Notes: generated from the sequence alone by a model not told the origin. 64,000 nucleotides of DNA from Streptomyces sp. yr375 (GCF_900110755.1 NZ_FOFF01000019.1:79557-143556); one strand, 5' to 3'. Numbered from the stretch's first letter, positions 15,858 through 24,454 are shown. Numbers and translations: made by a program.

Positions 15858-16322
15858 TCACCGCATGCCGCCGCTGCCGTACGGGGCGTACAGGTCCAGC
15901 AGCCGGGTGCGGGCCGCGCGCAGCCGGTGGGCCACGATGTCTCCCACCCACTGGAAGACGTGCACACCGAACGAGGGATCGTCCCCGCACAGCGTGCGTA
16001 CGGCCGCGGCGTCGAACTCCCAGGCACGCACCGGAGTCGTCGCCTCGGCACCCATGTGCCAGGAGGGCGGCCCGAACAGCCAGGACCAGCCGACGAGTTC
16101 GTTGTGCCCCAGCGATTCGATGACAGCGGCCCGGCGGCCGGGCACGTGCATGTCGAGGGCGATCGTGCCGGTCCGGATGATCCAGAACCGGTCGGCGCGG
16201 GCGCCCTCCTGGAAGAGCCGGGTGCCCTGCGGGATCGACACCTCGCGGGCGAACTTCATCAACTGTTCGCGGTGCTTCGGGGGCAGGGCCCGCGGCATGC
16301 TCATGGTCGGGGAAGCGTTCAT
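15858..16322 (-). CDS. Stand-alone cyclic-nucleotide-binding domain protein
   Basis: 154 residues from ATG 16322, with GGAGG 8 nt upstream. Residues about 10-125 form one cNMP-binding beta-roll: FAREVSIPQGTRLFQEGARA, FWIIRTGTIALDMHVPGRRA, GHNELVGWSWLFGPPSWHMG and a C-helix QWVGDIVAHRLRAARTRLLD. Unlike Crp/Fnr regulators there is no DNA-binding domain: the protein ends 25-30 residues after the C-helix. The PGE-R-A(A/S)-type phosphate cassette is not intact (WSWLFGPP), so cAMP binding is uncertain. Two palindromes lie upstream, and the CBS-BON gene is co-transcribed. Confidence 0.8.
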   Translation of the reverse strand: MNASPTMSMPRALPPKHREQLMKFAREVSIPQGTRLFQEGARADRFWIIRTGTIALDMHVPGRRAAVIESLGHNELVGWSWLFGPPSWHMGAEATTPVRAWEFDAAAVRTLCGDDPSFGVHVFQWVGDIVAHRLRAARTRLLDLYAPYGSGGMR

Positions 16323-16389
16323 GGCGTACCTCCGGAAAGCGTACGGATTGACCACTTCCAGCGTCCGCCCCCGCGTCCCGACGGACCAT

Positions 16390-16424
16390 GGGCCACCCGG
16401 CCCGCCGACCGGGCCGACCGGTAC
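16390..16424 (-). promoter_or_regulatory. OsdR/DevR-like palindromes upstream of cNMP-binding/CBS operon
   Basis: GGGCCACCCGGCCC (16390-16403, one mismatch) and GGGCCGACCGGTAC (16411-16424, two mismatches) start 21 bp apart, two helical turns. They begin about 68 bp upstream of the leftward start at 16322. Confidence 0.55.
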
Positions 16425-16671
16425 CCCGGGAGAGCCCTACGGCACCCTGTGCCACCGGGATGCCCGCGCCTCGATGGAACCGAGAGAGGTACTCGACCGC
16501 CATGAGGGGGCGGACCACCCACGTGGTCCGCACGGATCGGCCGACCGGGGGACTCCCGTCCACCACTGAAGCCGTTCGTCAAGGGCTGACCCCGCGCTTG
16601 CTCGACGCCCTCGGTGGCAACGCCCTTTCATGCGGCGCGAGTCGCTATGCGTCCCATCGTTGAGCAGGACG

Positions 16672-16965
16672 TCAAGGCCGCGGTCCTGTTGGCGCCCGCC
16701 AGTCCATGGAACGGACTGGCGGGCACATCTGCGTTCGGGGCTTGTCGTGACCGGGTGCTGGACGTCGTCGGCGTCGCTGTGTGCCGACACACCATCCCCA
16801 GCCCTCGGTGACGAGGGCGTGGAAACCGTCCTCGTACTCGACGTACTCGACGTACACGACCTGCGCGCCGACAGTCAGGGTGATGAGCCCGTGTGTGCGT
16901 GTCTCCACCGGCAGGAGCCAGTCCACGGGCAGCCACAGGGGAGCGGTGAGGTCACGCAGCCGCAT
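16672..16965 (-). CDS. Hypothetical small protein (doubtful)
   Basis: A 97-residue frame starting MRLRDLTAPLWLPVDWLLPV. The first about 65 residues (VETRTHGLITLTVGAQVVYVE, then YEDGFHALVTEGWGWCV) look protein-like, with an odd Tyr-Val-Glu repeat, but the tail is Arg/Pro-rich and random-looking. No clear ribosome-binding site precedes the ATG. I do not recognise a family. It sits in the 835-bp stretch between the cNMP gene and DoxX, which otherwise holds only the operators at 16390-16424 and a weak palindrome near 17048-17061. Confidence 0.3.
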   Translation of the reverse strand: MRLRDLTAPLWLPVDWLLPVETRTHGLITLTVGAQVVYVEYVEYEDGFHALVTEGWGWCVGTQRRRRRPAPGHDKPRTQMCPPVRSMDWRAPTGPRP

Positions 16966-17047
16966 ACGGGGCGCCGCCCGAAGGATGGCATGACATTCGG
17001 TCGGGCTTGGCGCCGTCGAGTCGGAGGTCCAACCGGCCCTGTGGAAG

Positions 17048-17061
17048 GGGTCGTTCAGCCC
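17048..17061 (+). promoter_or_regulatory. Weak OsdR/DevR-like palindrome upstream of DoxX
   Basis: GGGTCGTTCAGCCC departs from the island consensus in one base of each arm but keeps the GGGNCNNNNGNCCC-like spacing only partly. It lies about 100 bp before the DoxX start. Confidence 0.3.
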
Positions 17062-17157
17062 GGCGCCGACGGACCAACGGCATCAGGTGACCGACGGCCC
17101 GGCGCACGAGAGTCAGGGGTGCAACGAACGACCTGACACCTCGAAAGGACCACGATC

Positions 17158-17793
17158 ATGGCCGTGCACGAGCACCCGCACCGCACTTCCGGCTTCCACC
17201 TGCCCACCTTCCGCAGGAACGGCTCGGCGTCGGACGGCGCCACCACGGCCGCCACCGACACGACGGCGGCGACCGCTGCGGCGCGTGCCTACGCGTTCGC
17301 GTCGTTGCGTCTGCTGACGGGGTTCGTCTTCCTGTGGGCGTTCCTGGACAAGACGTTCGGGTTCGGTTACGCCACTCCGTCGGGCAAGGGCTGGATCGAC
17401 GGCGGGTCGCCCACCAAGGGCTTCCTGAGTTCGGTGGCGGCGGGTCCGATGGAGTCGACGTTCCATGACTGGGCCGGTGCGGGTTGGGCGAACTGGCTGT
17501 TCATGCTCGGTCTGTTGGGCGTCGGTATCGCGTTGGTGTCCGGTGTCGCGCTGCGGCTCGCTGCCGTCGCCGGCACGGCGATGATGGCGTTGATGTGGAT
17601 CGCCGAGTGGCCGCCGGCCAAGCACCTGTCCGACGGCACGCTGAGCATGTCGTCCAACCCCTTCGCCGACTACCACCTCGTCTACGCGATCGTTCTGATA
17701 GCCCTCGCGGCGGCGGGCGCCGGTGTCACCTGGGGTCTCGGCAAGCTCTGGGCCACGCTGCCGATCGTCCGCGACCACACCTGGCTGCGCTGA
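17158..17793 (+). CDS. DoxX-family membrane protein
   Basis: 211 residues from ATG 17158, preceded by GAAAGGACC. A hydrophilic N-terminus of about 40 residues is followed by four predicted spans: about residues 44-64 (AFASLRLLTGFVFLWAFLDK), 115-135 (WLFMLGLLGVGIALVSGVAL), 135-155 and 175-200 (LVYAIVLIALAAAGAGVTWG). This four-helix layout with an FLDK motif is typical of DoxX/DoxD proteins, some of which act with thiol or quinone redox partners; the activity here is unknown. A broken, nearly identical copy lies at 7068-7430. A hairpin terminator follows. Confidence 0.85.
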   Translation: MAVHEHPHRTSGFHLPTFRRNGSASDGATTAATDTTAATAAARAYAFASLRLLTGFVFLWAFLDKTFGFGYATPSGKGWIDGGSPTKGFLSSVAAGPMESTFHDWAGAGWANWLFMLGLLGVGIALVSGVALRLAAVAGTAMMALMWIAEWPPAKHLSDGTLSMSSNPFADYHLVYAIVLIALAAAGAGVTWGLGKLWATLPIVRDHTWLR

Positions 17794-17809
17794 CCGCAGG
17801 AGAAACGGT

Positions 17810-17829
17810 GGCCCCCTCGCGAGGGGGCC
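17810..17829 (+). terminator. Hairpin after DoxX gene
   Basis: GGCCCCCTCGCGAGGGGGCC is a perfect 20-bp palindrome 17 nt after the DoxX stop. Confidence 0.65.
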
Positions 17830-17848
17830 CACCCTGCGGCTGCCCATT

Positions 17849-17882
17849 GGGCCGATCGGCTTCCACCGGGGACTTGCGGCCC
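17849..17882 (+). promoter_or_regulatory. OsdR/DevR-like sites upstream of the USP-adhP-phosphoketolase operon
   Basis: GGGCCGATCGGCTT (17849-17862) and GGGACTTGCGGCCC (17869-17882) start 20 bp apart. The second fits the M. tuberculosis DevR consensus GGGACTTNNGNCCC exactly, which supports a DevR-type regulator for the whole palindrome family. They lie 62-95 bp upstream of the USP start. Confidence 0.65.
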
Positions 17883-17943
17883 CTGCTGCAAGGACCCCTA
17901 CGTCACGAAGCTGGAATCAGACATCCGTTCAGGAGGAAGAGTC

Positions 17944-18831
17944 ATGGTCCGCACACTCGTCGCAGGTCTCGACGGTTCCCCCGAGAGCCGTGCCGCCGCG
18001 GAATGGGCGGCCCGCGAGGCGGAACTGCGCGGTCTGCCGCTGAAGATCGTCCACGTCTGGGAGCCCGTCCCTGACCCGTTGGCCCAGGCCCCGCTGCTGG
18101 GCGCCGAGACGCAGCAGCACTGGAGTGAGCGGATTCCGCGCGAGGCGGGCGAGGGCCTGCGTCGGCGCCACCCCGGCGTGGACGTGACCGTGGAGCAGGT
18201 GACCGGCACGCCCTCGGACGCGCTGGTGGATGCCGCGAAGGACGCCGAACTGCTGGTCCTCGGCTCGCGTGGACTGAGCGGCGTCGGCGGCTTCCTCGTC
18301 GGTTCCGTCGGCCTCTCGGTCGTCGCGCACGCCGAACTGCCCGTGGTGCTGGTCCGGGCCGGCGAACAGGCCGCCGACGAGACGAGCCCCGTATCTGCCG
18401 CCCCGTACCGGCCCGTGGTCCTCGGCCTCGACGCCGGTGCCCCCTCCGACACGGTGATCGAGTTCGCGTTCGCCGAGGCCGCCCGGCGCGACACCGGCCT
18501 GCGGGTCGTCTACGGCTGGAACCTTCCGCCGTACTACGCCTACGGCTTCGCGCTGGACGCGGGCCTGCACGAGGAACTCTCCCTCCAGGAGACCGACACC
18601 CTCACCGAGGCCCTGCGCCCGTGGCGCCAGAAGCACCCCGGCACCGAGGTCGTCCTGGAACCGCGCGTCGGCAGCGCGGCCGATCACCTGGTGGACACCT
18701 CCCGTGAGGCCTCCCTGGTCGTCATCGGCCGCCGGATCCGTCGCGGTGCGTTCGGCGCCCACATCGGCCCGGTCGCGCACGGCGTTCTGCACCACTCCAC
18801 CGCCCCCGTGGCCGTCGTCGCACACGACTGA
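17944..18831 (+). CDS. Universal stress protein, tandem UspA domains
   Basis: 295 residues from ATG 17944, following AGGAGGAAGA. Domain 1 (about 1-140) has TLVAGLDGSPESRAAAEWAA and the ATP loop GSRGLSGVGGFLVGSVGLSV. Domain 2 (about 155-293) has PVVLGLDAGAPSDTVIEFAF and VIGRRIRRGAFGAHIGPVAH. It is first in a run of six closely spaced genes (USP, adhP, USP, phosphoketolase, GAPDH, then the Pat-like gene with its own operator). This is the type of USP (Rv2623-like) that binds ATP in dormant mycobacteria; the glycine loop in domain 1 is intact. Confidence 0.9.
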   Translation: MVRTLVAGLDGSPESRAAAEWAAREAELRGLPLKIVHVWEPVPDPLAQAPLLGAETQQHWSERIPREAGEGLRRRHPGVDVTVEQVTGTPSDALVDAAKDAELLVLGSRGLSGVGGFLVGSVGLSVVAHAELPVVLVRAGEQAADETSPVSAAPYRPVVLGLDAGAPSDTVIEFAFAEAARRDTGLRVVYGWNLPPYYAYGFALDAGLHEELSLQETDTLTEALRPWRQKHPGTEVVLEPRVGSAADHLVDTSREASLVVIGRRIRRGAFGAHIGPVAHGVLHHSTAPVAVVAHD

Positions 18832-18862
18832 CCCACCCCCGTCCCCCTGAGGAGCAGCAGTC

Positions 18863-19885
18863 ATGAAGGCAGCCGTTGTACGAGCGTTCGGCGAACCCCT
18901 CGTCATAGAGGACCGCCCCGACCCCGAGCCCGGCCCCGGTCAGGTCCGCGTCCGTGTCGAGGCGTCCGGGCTGTGCCACACCGACATCCACGCCGCGCAC
19001 GGCGACTGGCCGGTCAAGCCGAACCCGCCGTTCGTGCCCGGTCACGAGGGCGTCGGCCTCGTCGAGAAGCTCGGCGACGGCGTCACCCACCTGTCCGTCG
19101 GGCAGCGGGTGGCCGTGCCGTGGCTCGGCAGGGCCTGCGGGCGGTGCGAGCACTGCCTGTCCGGCTGGGAGACGCTGTGCGAGCAGCAGATCAACACCGG
19201 GTACGGCTGCGACGGCGGGTACGCCGAGAAGATGCTGGCCTGGGCGGACTTCGCCCAGCCGGTGCCCGACGGTGTCACCGCGGTCGAGGCCGCCCCGCTG
19301 ACCTGCGCGGGCGTGACCACGTACAAGGCGCTCAAGGTCGCCGGTGTCCGGCCCGCGCAACTCGTCGCGATCTCCGGGGTCGGCGGGCTCGGGCACCTGG
19401 CGGTGCAGTACGCGAAGATCGCGGGGGCGACGGTCGCGGCGATCGACGTCACCGACGAGAAGCTCGAACTCGCCACCGCGCTCGGCGCCGACCTCGTCAT
19501 CGACGCCCGCAAGGACGACGTGGGAGAGGTCCTCAAGAGGCACGGCGGCGCGCACGCGGCGATCGCCCTGGCCGTGAACGAGGCCGCGTTCGCCGCGGTC
19601 AACTCGGGCCTCAGGCGCGGCGGGAAGCTCGTGATGGTCGCCCTGCCCGCGCACGGCACGATCCAGATTCCGATCTTCGACACCGTGCTGAACGGCACCT
19701 CGGTGATCGGCTCGATCGTCGGTACCCGCCAGGACCTCACCGAGGTCTTCCAACTGCACGCGGCCGGACAGACCAAGGTCATTTCCGAGACCCGCCCGCT
19801 GGACTCCGTCAACGAGTCCATCGCCGACGTGCTGCGCGGCGACGTCAAGGCCCGGATCGTCTTCGACCTCACGGCGGGGCGGTGA
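18863..19885 (+). CDS. adhP: Zinc-dependent alcohol dehydrogenase AdhP
   Basis: 340 residues. ATG 18863 follows GAGGAGCAG, 31 nt after the USP. Catalytic zinc ligands: Cys38 (SGLCHTDIHAAHGDW) and His-Glu in PGHEGVGLVE. Structural zinc Cys set: CGRCEHCLSGWETLC. NAD-binding turn: ISGVGGLGHLAVQYAK. The GDWPVKP-PFVPGHEGVG text is typical of propanol-preferring ethanol-active AdhP. It would reduce acetaldehyde to ethanol (or the reverse), regenerating NAD in the fermentative setting suggested by phosphoketolase and PFL. Its stop overlaps a possible GTG start of the next USP gene. Confidence 0.92.
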   Translation: MKAAVVRAFGEPLVIEDRPDPEPGPGQVRVRVEASGLCHTDIHAAHGDWPVKPNPPFVPGHEGVGLVEKLGDGVTHLSVGQRVAVPWLGRACGRCEHCLSGWETLCEQQINTGYGCDGGYAEKMLAWADFAQPVPDGVTAVEAAPLTCAGVTTYKALKVAGVRPAQLVAISGVGGLGHLAVQYAKIAGATVAAIDVTDEKLELATALGADLVIDARKDDVGEVLKRHGGAHAAIALAVNEAAFAAVNSGLRRGGKLVMVALPAHGTIQIPIFDTVLNGTSVIGSIVGTRQDLTEVFQLHAAGQTKVISETRPLDSVNESIADVLRGDVKARIVFDLTAGR

Positions 19886-19890
19886 CGGAG

Positions 19891-20769
19891 ATGACGAAGG
19901 CCCTGCCGATCGTCGTCGGTGTCGACGGCTCCGAGCCCAGCCTGCGTGCCGTCGACTGGGCGGCCGACGAGGCCGCGCTGCGCGAGGTCCCGCTGCGGCT
20001 GGTGTACGCCTCCCTGTGGGAGCACTACGAGGGCACCTCGATCGCCGAGGACCTCGCCAAGCCCGACGACCAGGTGATGGCCGAGGACATCGTCGACAAT
20101 GCTGCACGTCGGGCCCGCCGTCGTCACCCGGACCTTGACGTGAGTATCGAGGTGTCGGCGGAGGAGCCCGAGTACGCGCTGGTGCGGGAGAGCCGCAGCG
20201 CCTCGATGCTGGTGACGGGTACCCGCGGCCGCAGTGGTATCGCCGAGGCGCTGCTGGGATCCGTGAGCCTCGTCGTGGCCGGGCACGCGCAGTGCCCGAT
20301 GGTCGTCGTGCGCGGCAACCACGACAACCAGGTCCGGACCGGCGCACACGGCCGCATCGTCGTGGGCGTCGGAGAGAAGCCGGCCGGCTCGGCGGCGGTG
20401 CGCTTCGCCTTCGAGGAGGCGCGCCGGCGCGGGGCGCGGGTGGACGCCGTACGGGCCTGGCGTTGGCCCGCGCACGAGACCACCGACCATCCGCTGATGT
20501 CCGGCGAACCCGCCCGGCTGCACGAGCAGCAGGCGGTGGACGCCCTGGACGCGGCGCTCCAGGACGCTCCCGCCGACGTCGCGTCGCACCGCCGTACGGT
20601 CGAAGGCCCCACCCGGAAGGTCCTCGTGGACGCCTCCCGGGACGCCGACCTCCTGGTCGTCGGGGCCAAGCGCCGCTCCGGGCACTACGGGCTCCAACTG
20701 GGCCGGGTGGCGCACGGAGTGCTGCACCACTCCGCCTGCCCGGTGGTCATCGTGCCCGAAAAGGGCTGA
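19891..20769 (+). CDS. Universal stress protein, tandem UspA domains
   Basis: 292 residues from ATG 19891; an in-frame GTG at 19882 overlaps the adhP stop (GTGA) and could be the true coupled start. Domain 1: PIVVGVDGSEPSLRAVDWAA and GTRGRSGIAEALLGSVSLVV. Domain 2: IVVGVGEKPAGSAAVRFAFE and VVGAKRRSGHYGLQLGRVAH. Both domains keep G-2x-G-9x-G(S/T)-like loops, the first one clearly. It is the third gene of the operon from 17944. It is equally close to 6098-6931, and together they show local expansion of this family. Confidence 0.9.
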   Translation: MTKALPIVVGVDGSEPSLRAVDWAADEAALREVPLRLVYASLWEHYEGTSIAEDLAKPDDQVMAEDIVDNAARRARRRHPDLDVSIEVSAEEPEYALVRESRSASMLVTGTRGRSGIAEALLGSVSLVVAGHAQCPMVVVRGNHDNQVRTGAHGRIVVGVGEKPAGSAAVRFAFEEARRRGARVDAVRAWRWPAHETTDHPLMSGEPARLHEQQAVDALDAALQDAPADVASHRRTVEGPTRKVLVDASRDADLLVVGAKRRSGHYGLQLGRVAHGVLHHSACPVVIVPEKG

Positions 20770-20856
20770 GCGCGATCGTCCCCGACTCCAGCCGCTGACG
20801 CAGTAGTTCCGTCTCCACCACCCGTTGACCCATGTCGATGACTTCCGGAGCCTCCG

Positions 20857-23247
20857 ATGCCCAAGGCCGAACACCAGGACACCACCGCTCTGTCCCTACT
20901 CTCCGACGACGAACTGCGCACCCTGGACGCCCACTGGCGAGCCGCCAACTACCTTGCGGCGGGCCAGATCTACCTGATGGCGAACGCCCTGCTCACCGAG
21001 CCCCTCCGGCCCGAGCACATCAAGCCGCGCCTGCTCGGCCACTGGGGAACCTCGCCCGGGCTCAACCTCGTCTACACCCACCTCAACAGGGTGATCAAGG
21101 CACGTGACCTGGACGCGCTGTGCGTGTGGGGACCGGGACACGGCGGCCCGTCCGTGCTCGCCAACTCCTGGCTGGAGGGCAGCTACAGCGAGACCTACCC
21201 GGACGTGTCCCGCGACGGGGCGGGGATGGAGCGGCTCTTCAAGCAGTTCTCCTTCCCCGGCGGCGTACCGAGCCATGTGGCTCCGGAGACGCCGGGGTCC
21301 ATTCACGAAGGGGGCGAGCTGGGATATTCGCTGGCGCACGCCTATGGCGCCGCCTTCGACAACCCGGACCTCCTCGTCGCCTGCGTCATCGGCGACGGCG
21401 AGGCGGAGACCGGGCCGCTGGCCGCCGCCTGGCATTCCAACAAGTTCCTCGACCCCGTCCACGACGGCGCCGTCCTGCCGATCCTGCACCTCAACGGCTA
21501 CAAGATCGCCAACCCGACGGTGCTGTCCCGCCTCCCCGAGTCCGAACTCGACAACCTGCTGCGCGGCTACGGCCACGAGCCGATCCATGTCACCGGCGAC
21601 GACCCGCTCACGGTGCACCGCGCCATGGCCGCCGCGTTCGACGACGCGCTGGACCGCATCGCCGTGATGCAGCAGTCGGCCCGCGAGGACGGCGTGAGCG
21701 AGCGGGTGCACTGGCCGATGATCGTGCTGCGCACCCCCAAGGGCTGGACCGGACCCGCCGAGGTCGACGGCGTCCCCGTCGAGGGCACCTGGCGCGCCCA
21801 CCAGGTCCCGCTGTCCGAGGTGCGCGAAAACCCGGAGCACCTACGCCAGTTGGAGGCGTGGCTGCGCTCCTACCACCCGGAGAAGCTGTTCGGCGCCGAG
21901 GGCCGGCCCGTCGCGGACGTCCTCGCCTGCCTGCCCGAGGGCACCAAGCGCCTCGGCTCCAGCCCGTACGCCAACGGCGGTCTCCTCGTGCGGGATCTGC
22001 CGGTCCCGTCCCTCGACCAGTTCGCCGTCCTCGTCGACAAGCCGGGCACGACGCTGCACGAGCCGACCCGCATCCTCGGCGACCTGCTGGAAAGGGTCAT
22101 GCACGACACCGCGGCGAGCCGCGACTTCCGTGTCGTCGGCCCGGACGAGACCGCCTCCAACCGCCTCCAGGCCGTGTTCAACGCCAGCGGAAAGGCCTGG
22201 CAGGCGGAGCACCTGCCGGTCGACGAACACCTGGACCGGCACGGCCGCGTGATGGAGATCCTCTCCGAACACACCTGCCAGGGCTGGCTGGAGGGCTATC
22301 TCCTCACCGGCCGGCACGGACTGTTCTCCTGCTACGAGGCGTTCGTGCACATCGTCGACTCGATGGTCAACCAGCACATCAAGTGGCTGAAGACATCGAG
22401 GGAGTTGGCGTGGCGGGCACCCATCGCCTCCCTCAACTACCTGCTCACGTCCCATGTCTGGCGCCAGGACCACAACGGCTTCTCGCACCAGGACCCCGGC
22501 TTCGTCGACCACGTCCTCAACAAGAGCCCCGAGGTCGTCCGCGTCTACCTCCCGCCGGACGCCAACACCCTTCTCTCAGTGGCCGATCACGTGCTGCGCA
22601 GCCGTGACTACGTCAACGTCGTCGTCGCCGGCAAGCAGCCCTGCTTCGACTGGCTCTCCATGGACGCCGCCCGCGCCCACTGCGCGCGCGGCGCCGGGAT
22701 CTGGGACTGGGCCGGCACCGAGAACGGCGGCGAACCCGACGTCGTGCTCGCCTGCGCCGGTGACGTCCCCACCCAGGAGGTCCTGGCCGCCGCCCAGTTG
22801 CTGCGCCGCCACCTGCCCGACCTCGCCGTCCGCGTCGTCAACGTCGTCGACATGACCCGGCTCATGCCCCGCGACGAACACCCGCACGGAATGAGCGACT
22901 TCGAGTACGACGGCCTGTTCACCGCCGACAAGCCGGTCATCTTCGCCTACCACGGCTACCCGTGGCTCATCCACCGCCTCGCCTACCGCCGCACCGGCCA
23001 CGCCAACCTGCACGTACGCGGCTACAAGGAGTCCGGCACCACGACCACACCCTTCGACATGGTCGTCCGCAACGACCTCGACCGCTACCGCCTCGTCATG
23101 GACGTCATCGACCGCGTCCCCGGCCTCGCGGTACGCGCCGCCGCCGTACGCCAGCAGATGGCCGACGCCCGCACCCGCCACCACGCCTGGATCCGCGAAC
23201 ACGGCACCGACCTGCCCGAGGTGGCCGACTGGACCTGGGACGCCTGA
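20857..23247 (+). CDS. xfp: Phosphoketolase (xylulose-5-P/fructose-6-P)
   Basis: 796 residues, the normal family length. ATG 20857 lies 87 nt after the USP. Thiamine-diphosphate enzyme features: AAGQIYLMANALLTEPLRPE, HIKPRLLGHWGTSPGLNLVY, WGPGHGGPSVLANSWLEGSY, FSFPGGVPSHVAPETPGSIH, GDGEAETGPLAAAWHSNKFL and FSHQDPGFVDH. It cleaves xylulose-5-P or fructose-6-P with phosphate to acetyl-phosphate plus glyceraldehyde-3-P or erythrose-4-P. The next gene, GAPDH, uses the glyceraldehyde-3-P. Acetyl-phosphate could give ATP through acetate kinase, which is not in the window. Confidence 0.95.
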   Translation: MPKAEHQDTTALSLLSDDELRTLDAHWRAANYLAAGQIYLMANALLTEPLRPEHIKPRLLGHWGTSPGLNLVYTHLNRVIKARDLDALCVWGPGHGGPSVLANSWLEGSYSETYPDVSRDGAGMERLFKQFSFPGGVPSHVAPETPGSIHEGGELGYSLAHAYGAAFDNPDLLVACVIGDGEAETGPLAAAWHSNKFLDPVHDGAVLPILHLNGYKIANPTVLSRLPESELDNLLRGYGHEPIHVTGDDPLTVHRAMAAAFDDALDRIAVMQQSAREDGVSERVHWPMIVLRTPKGWTGPAEVDGVPVEGTWRAHQVPLSEVRENPEHLRQLEAWLRSYHPEKLFGAEGRPVADVLACLPEGTKRLGSSPYANGGLLVRDLPVPSLDQFAVLVDKPGTTLHEPTRILGDLLERVMHDTAASRDFRVVGPDETASNRLQAVFNASGKAWQAEHLPVDEHLDRHGRVMEILSEHTCQGWLEGYLLTGRHGLFSCYEAFVHIVDSMVNQHIKWLKTSRELAWRAPIASLNYLLTSHVWRQDHNGFSHQDPGFVDHVLNKSPEVVRVYLPPDANTLLSVADHVLRSRDYVNVVVAGKQPCFDWLSMDAARAHCARGAGIWDWAGTENGGEPDVVLACAGDVPTQEVLAAAQLLRRHLPDLAVRVVNVVDMTRLMPRDEHPHGMSDFEYDGLFTADKPVIFAYHGYPWLIHRLAYRRTGHANLHVRGYKESGTTTTPFDMVVRNDLDRYRLVMDVIDRVPGLAVRAAAVRQQMADARTRHHAWIREHGTDLPEVADWTWDA

Positions 23248-23290
23248 CCCCGGCCCGTGAATCCCCTGTGAAGCAAAGGAGTTCGCCGTC

Positions 23291-24304
23291 ATGACCGTAC
23301 GCGTCGGCATCAACGGCTTCGGCCGGATAGGCCGCACCTATCTGCGCGCGGCACTCGACCGCGCCGAGGCGGGCACCCAGGACGTCGAGGTGGTCGCGAT
23401 CAACGACATCACCTCGCCCGCCACCCTCGCCCATCTCCTGGAGTACGACTCGACGTTCGGGCGCATCGGACGCGAGGTGAGCCACGACGACAGCTCGATC
23501 ACCGTCGACGGTCGACGCATCGCGGTCAGCGCCGAACGCGACCCCGCCGCCCTGCACTGGTCCGACTACGGCGCCGGCATCGTCGTCGAGTCCACGGGCC
23601 GCTTCCGCGACCGCGACTCCGCCGCCCTGCACCTGAAGGCGGGCGCCCACACCGTGCTGCTGTCCGCGCCCGGCAAGAACGCGGACGCCACCATCGTGAT
23701 GGGCGTCAACGACTCGACGTACGACCGCAGGCAGGACCGGATCGTCTCGGCCGCCTCCTGCACCACCAACTGCGTCGCCCCGATGGTCAAGGTCCTCAAC
23801 GACGCCTTCGGCATCGAGCGCGGCATGATGACCACCGTCCACGGCTACACCAACGACCAGTCCCTGCTCGACGGCCCGCACAAGGACCTGCGCCGGGCCC
23901 GCTCGGCGGCGCTGAGCATCATCCCGACCAGCACCGGAGCGGCGCGTGCCGTCGGCCTGGTGCTGCCCGAGCTGGCCGGCGCCCTGGACGGCATCGCCGT
24001 ACGCGTACCGGTGGAGGACGGCTCGCTCACCGACCTCGCGGTGGTGCTGCGCCGCGAGGTGACCACCGAGGAGATCAACGCGGTCTTCGACGAGGCCGCC
24101 GAGGGCCCCCTCAACGGCATCCTCCGCGTCTCGAAGGCCCCGATCGTCTCCCGCGACGTCATCGGCGACCCCGCTTCGTGCGTCTTCGACCCGGCCCTGA
24201 CCCAGGCGCACGGCACCCTGGCCAAGGTCTTCGGCTGGTACGACAACGAGTGGGGCTACACCAACCGCCTCCTCGACCTGACGGCACTGGTCGCCGACGA
24301 CTGA
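23291..24304 (+). CDS. gap: Glyceraldehyde-3-phosphate dehydrogenase
   Basis: 337 residues from ATG 23291, following AAAGGAG. The NAD-binding start is VRVGINGFGRIGRTYLRAAL; the catalytic Cys lies in SAASCTTNCVAPMVKVLNDA. The His and sugar-phosphate region is TVHGYTNDQSLLDGPHKDLRR, and the C-terminus is WYDNEWGYTNRLLDL. It is full-length and class I. It is probably a second gap gene dedicated to the operon, since a housekeeping gap normally sits with pgk and tpi. It follows phosphoketolase by 44 nt and consumes its product, giving NADH and 1,3-bisphosphoglycerate. Confidence 0.95.
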   Translation: MTVRVGINGFGRIGRTYLRAALDRAEAGTQDVEVVAINDITSPATLAHLLEYDSTFGRIGREVSHDDSSITVDGRRIAVSAERDPAALHWSDYGAGIVVESTGRFRDRDSAALHLKAGAHTVLLSAPGKNADATIVMGVNDSTYDRRQDRIVSAASCTTNCVAPMVKVLNDAFGIERGMMTTVHGYTNDQSLLDGPHKDLRRARSAALSIIPTSTGAARAVGLVLPELAGALDGIAVRVPVEDGSLTDLAVVLRREVTTEEINAVFDEAAEGPLNGILRVSKAPIVSRDVIGDPASCVFDPALTQAHGTLAKVFGWYDNEWGYTNRLLDLTALVADD

Positions 24305-24354
24305 GCACGACCGCGAGAGGCCCCGTGCGGTGGGCCTGTGCGGCGGGTTCCTGA

Positions 24355-24399
24355 GGGCCGATCGGCCCCATGGTCCGCCCCCAGGCAGCCCATGGGGCC
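24355..24399 (+). promoter_or_regulatory. OsdR/DevR-like palindrome overlapping a hairpin, upstream of the Pat-like gene
   Basis: GGGCCGATCGGCCC (24355-24368) is an exact island palindrome. Its right arm is also the left arm of a second inverted repeat, GGCCCCATGG (24364-24373) with CCATGGGGCC (24390-24399), 10 bp with a 16-nt loop. The region could end the GAPDH transcript and start the next one; protein binding would occlude one arm of the hairpin. Confidence 0.6.
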
Positions 24400-24454
24400 T
24401 CTCCGCGTTCCGCGGGACGCTCGAAGTGACGAAGAACCTTGGAGGAAACCCGTG

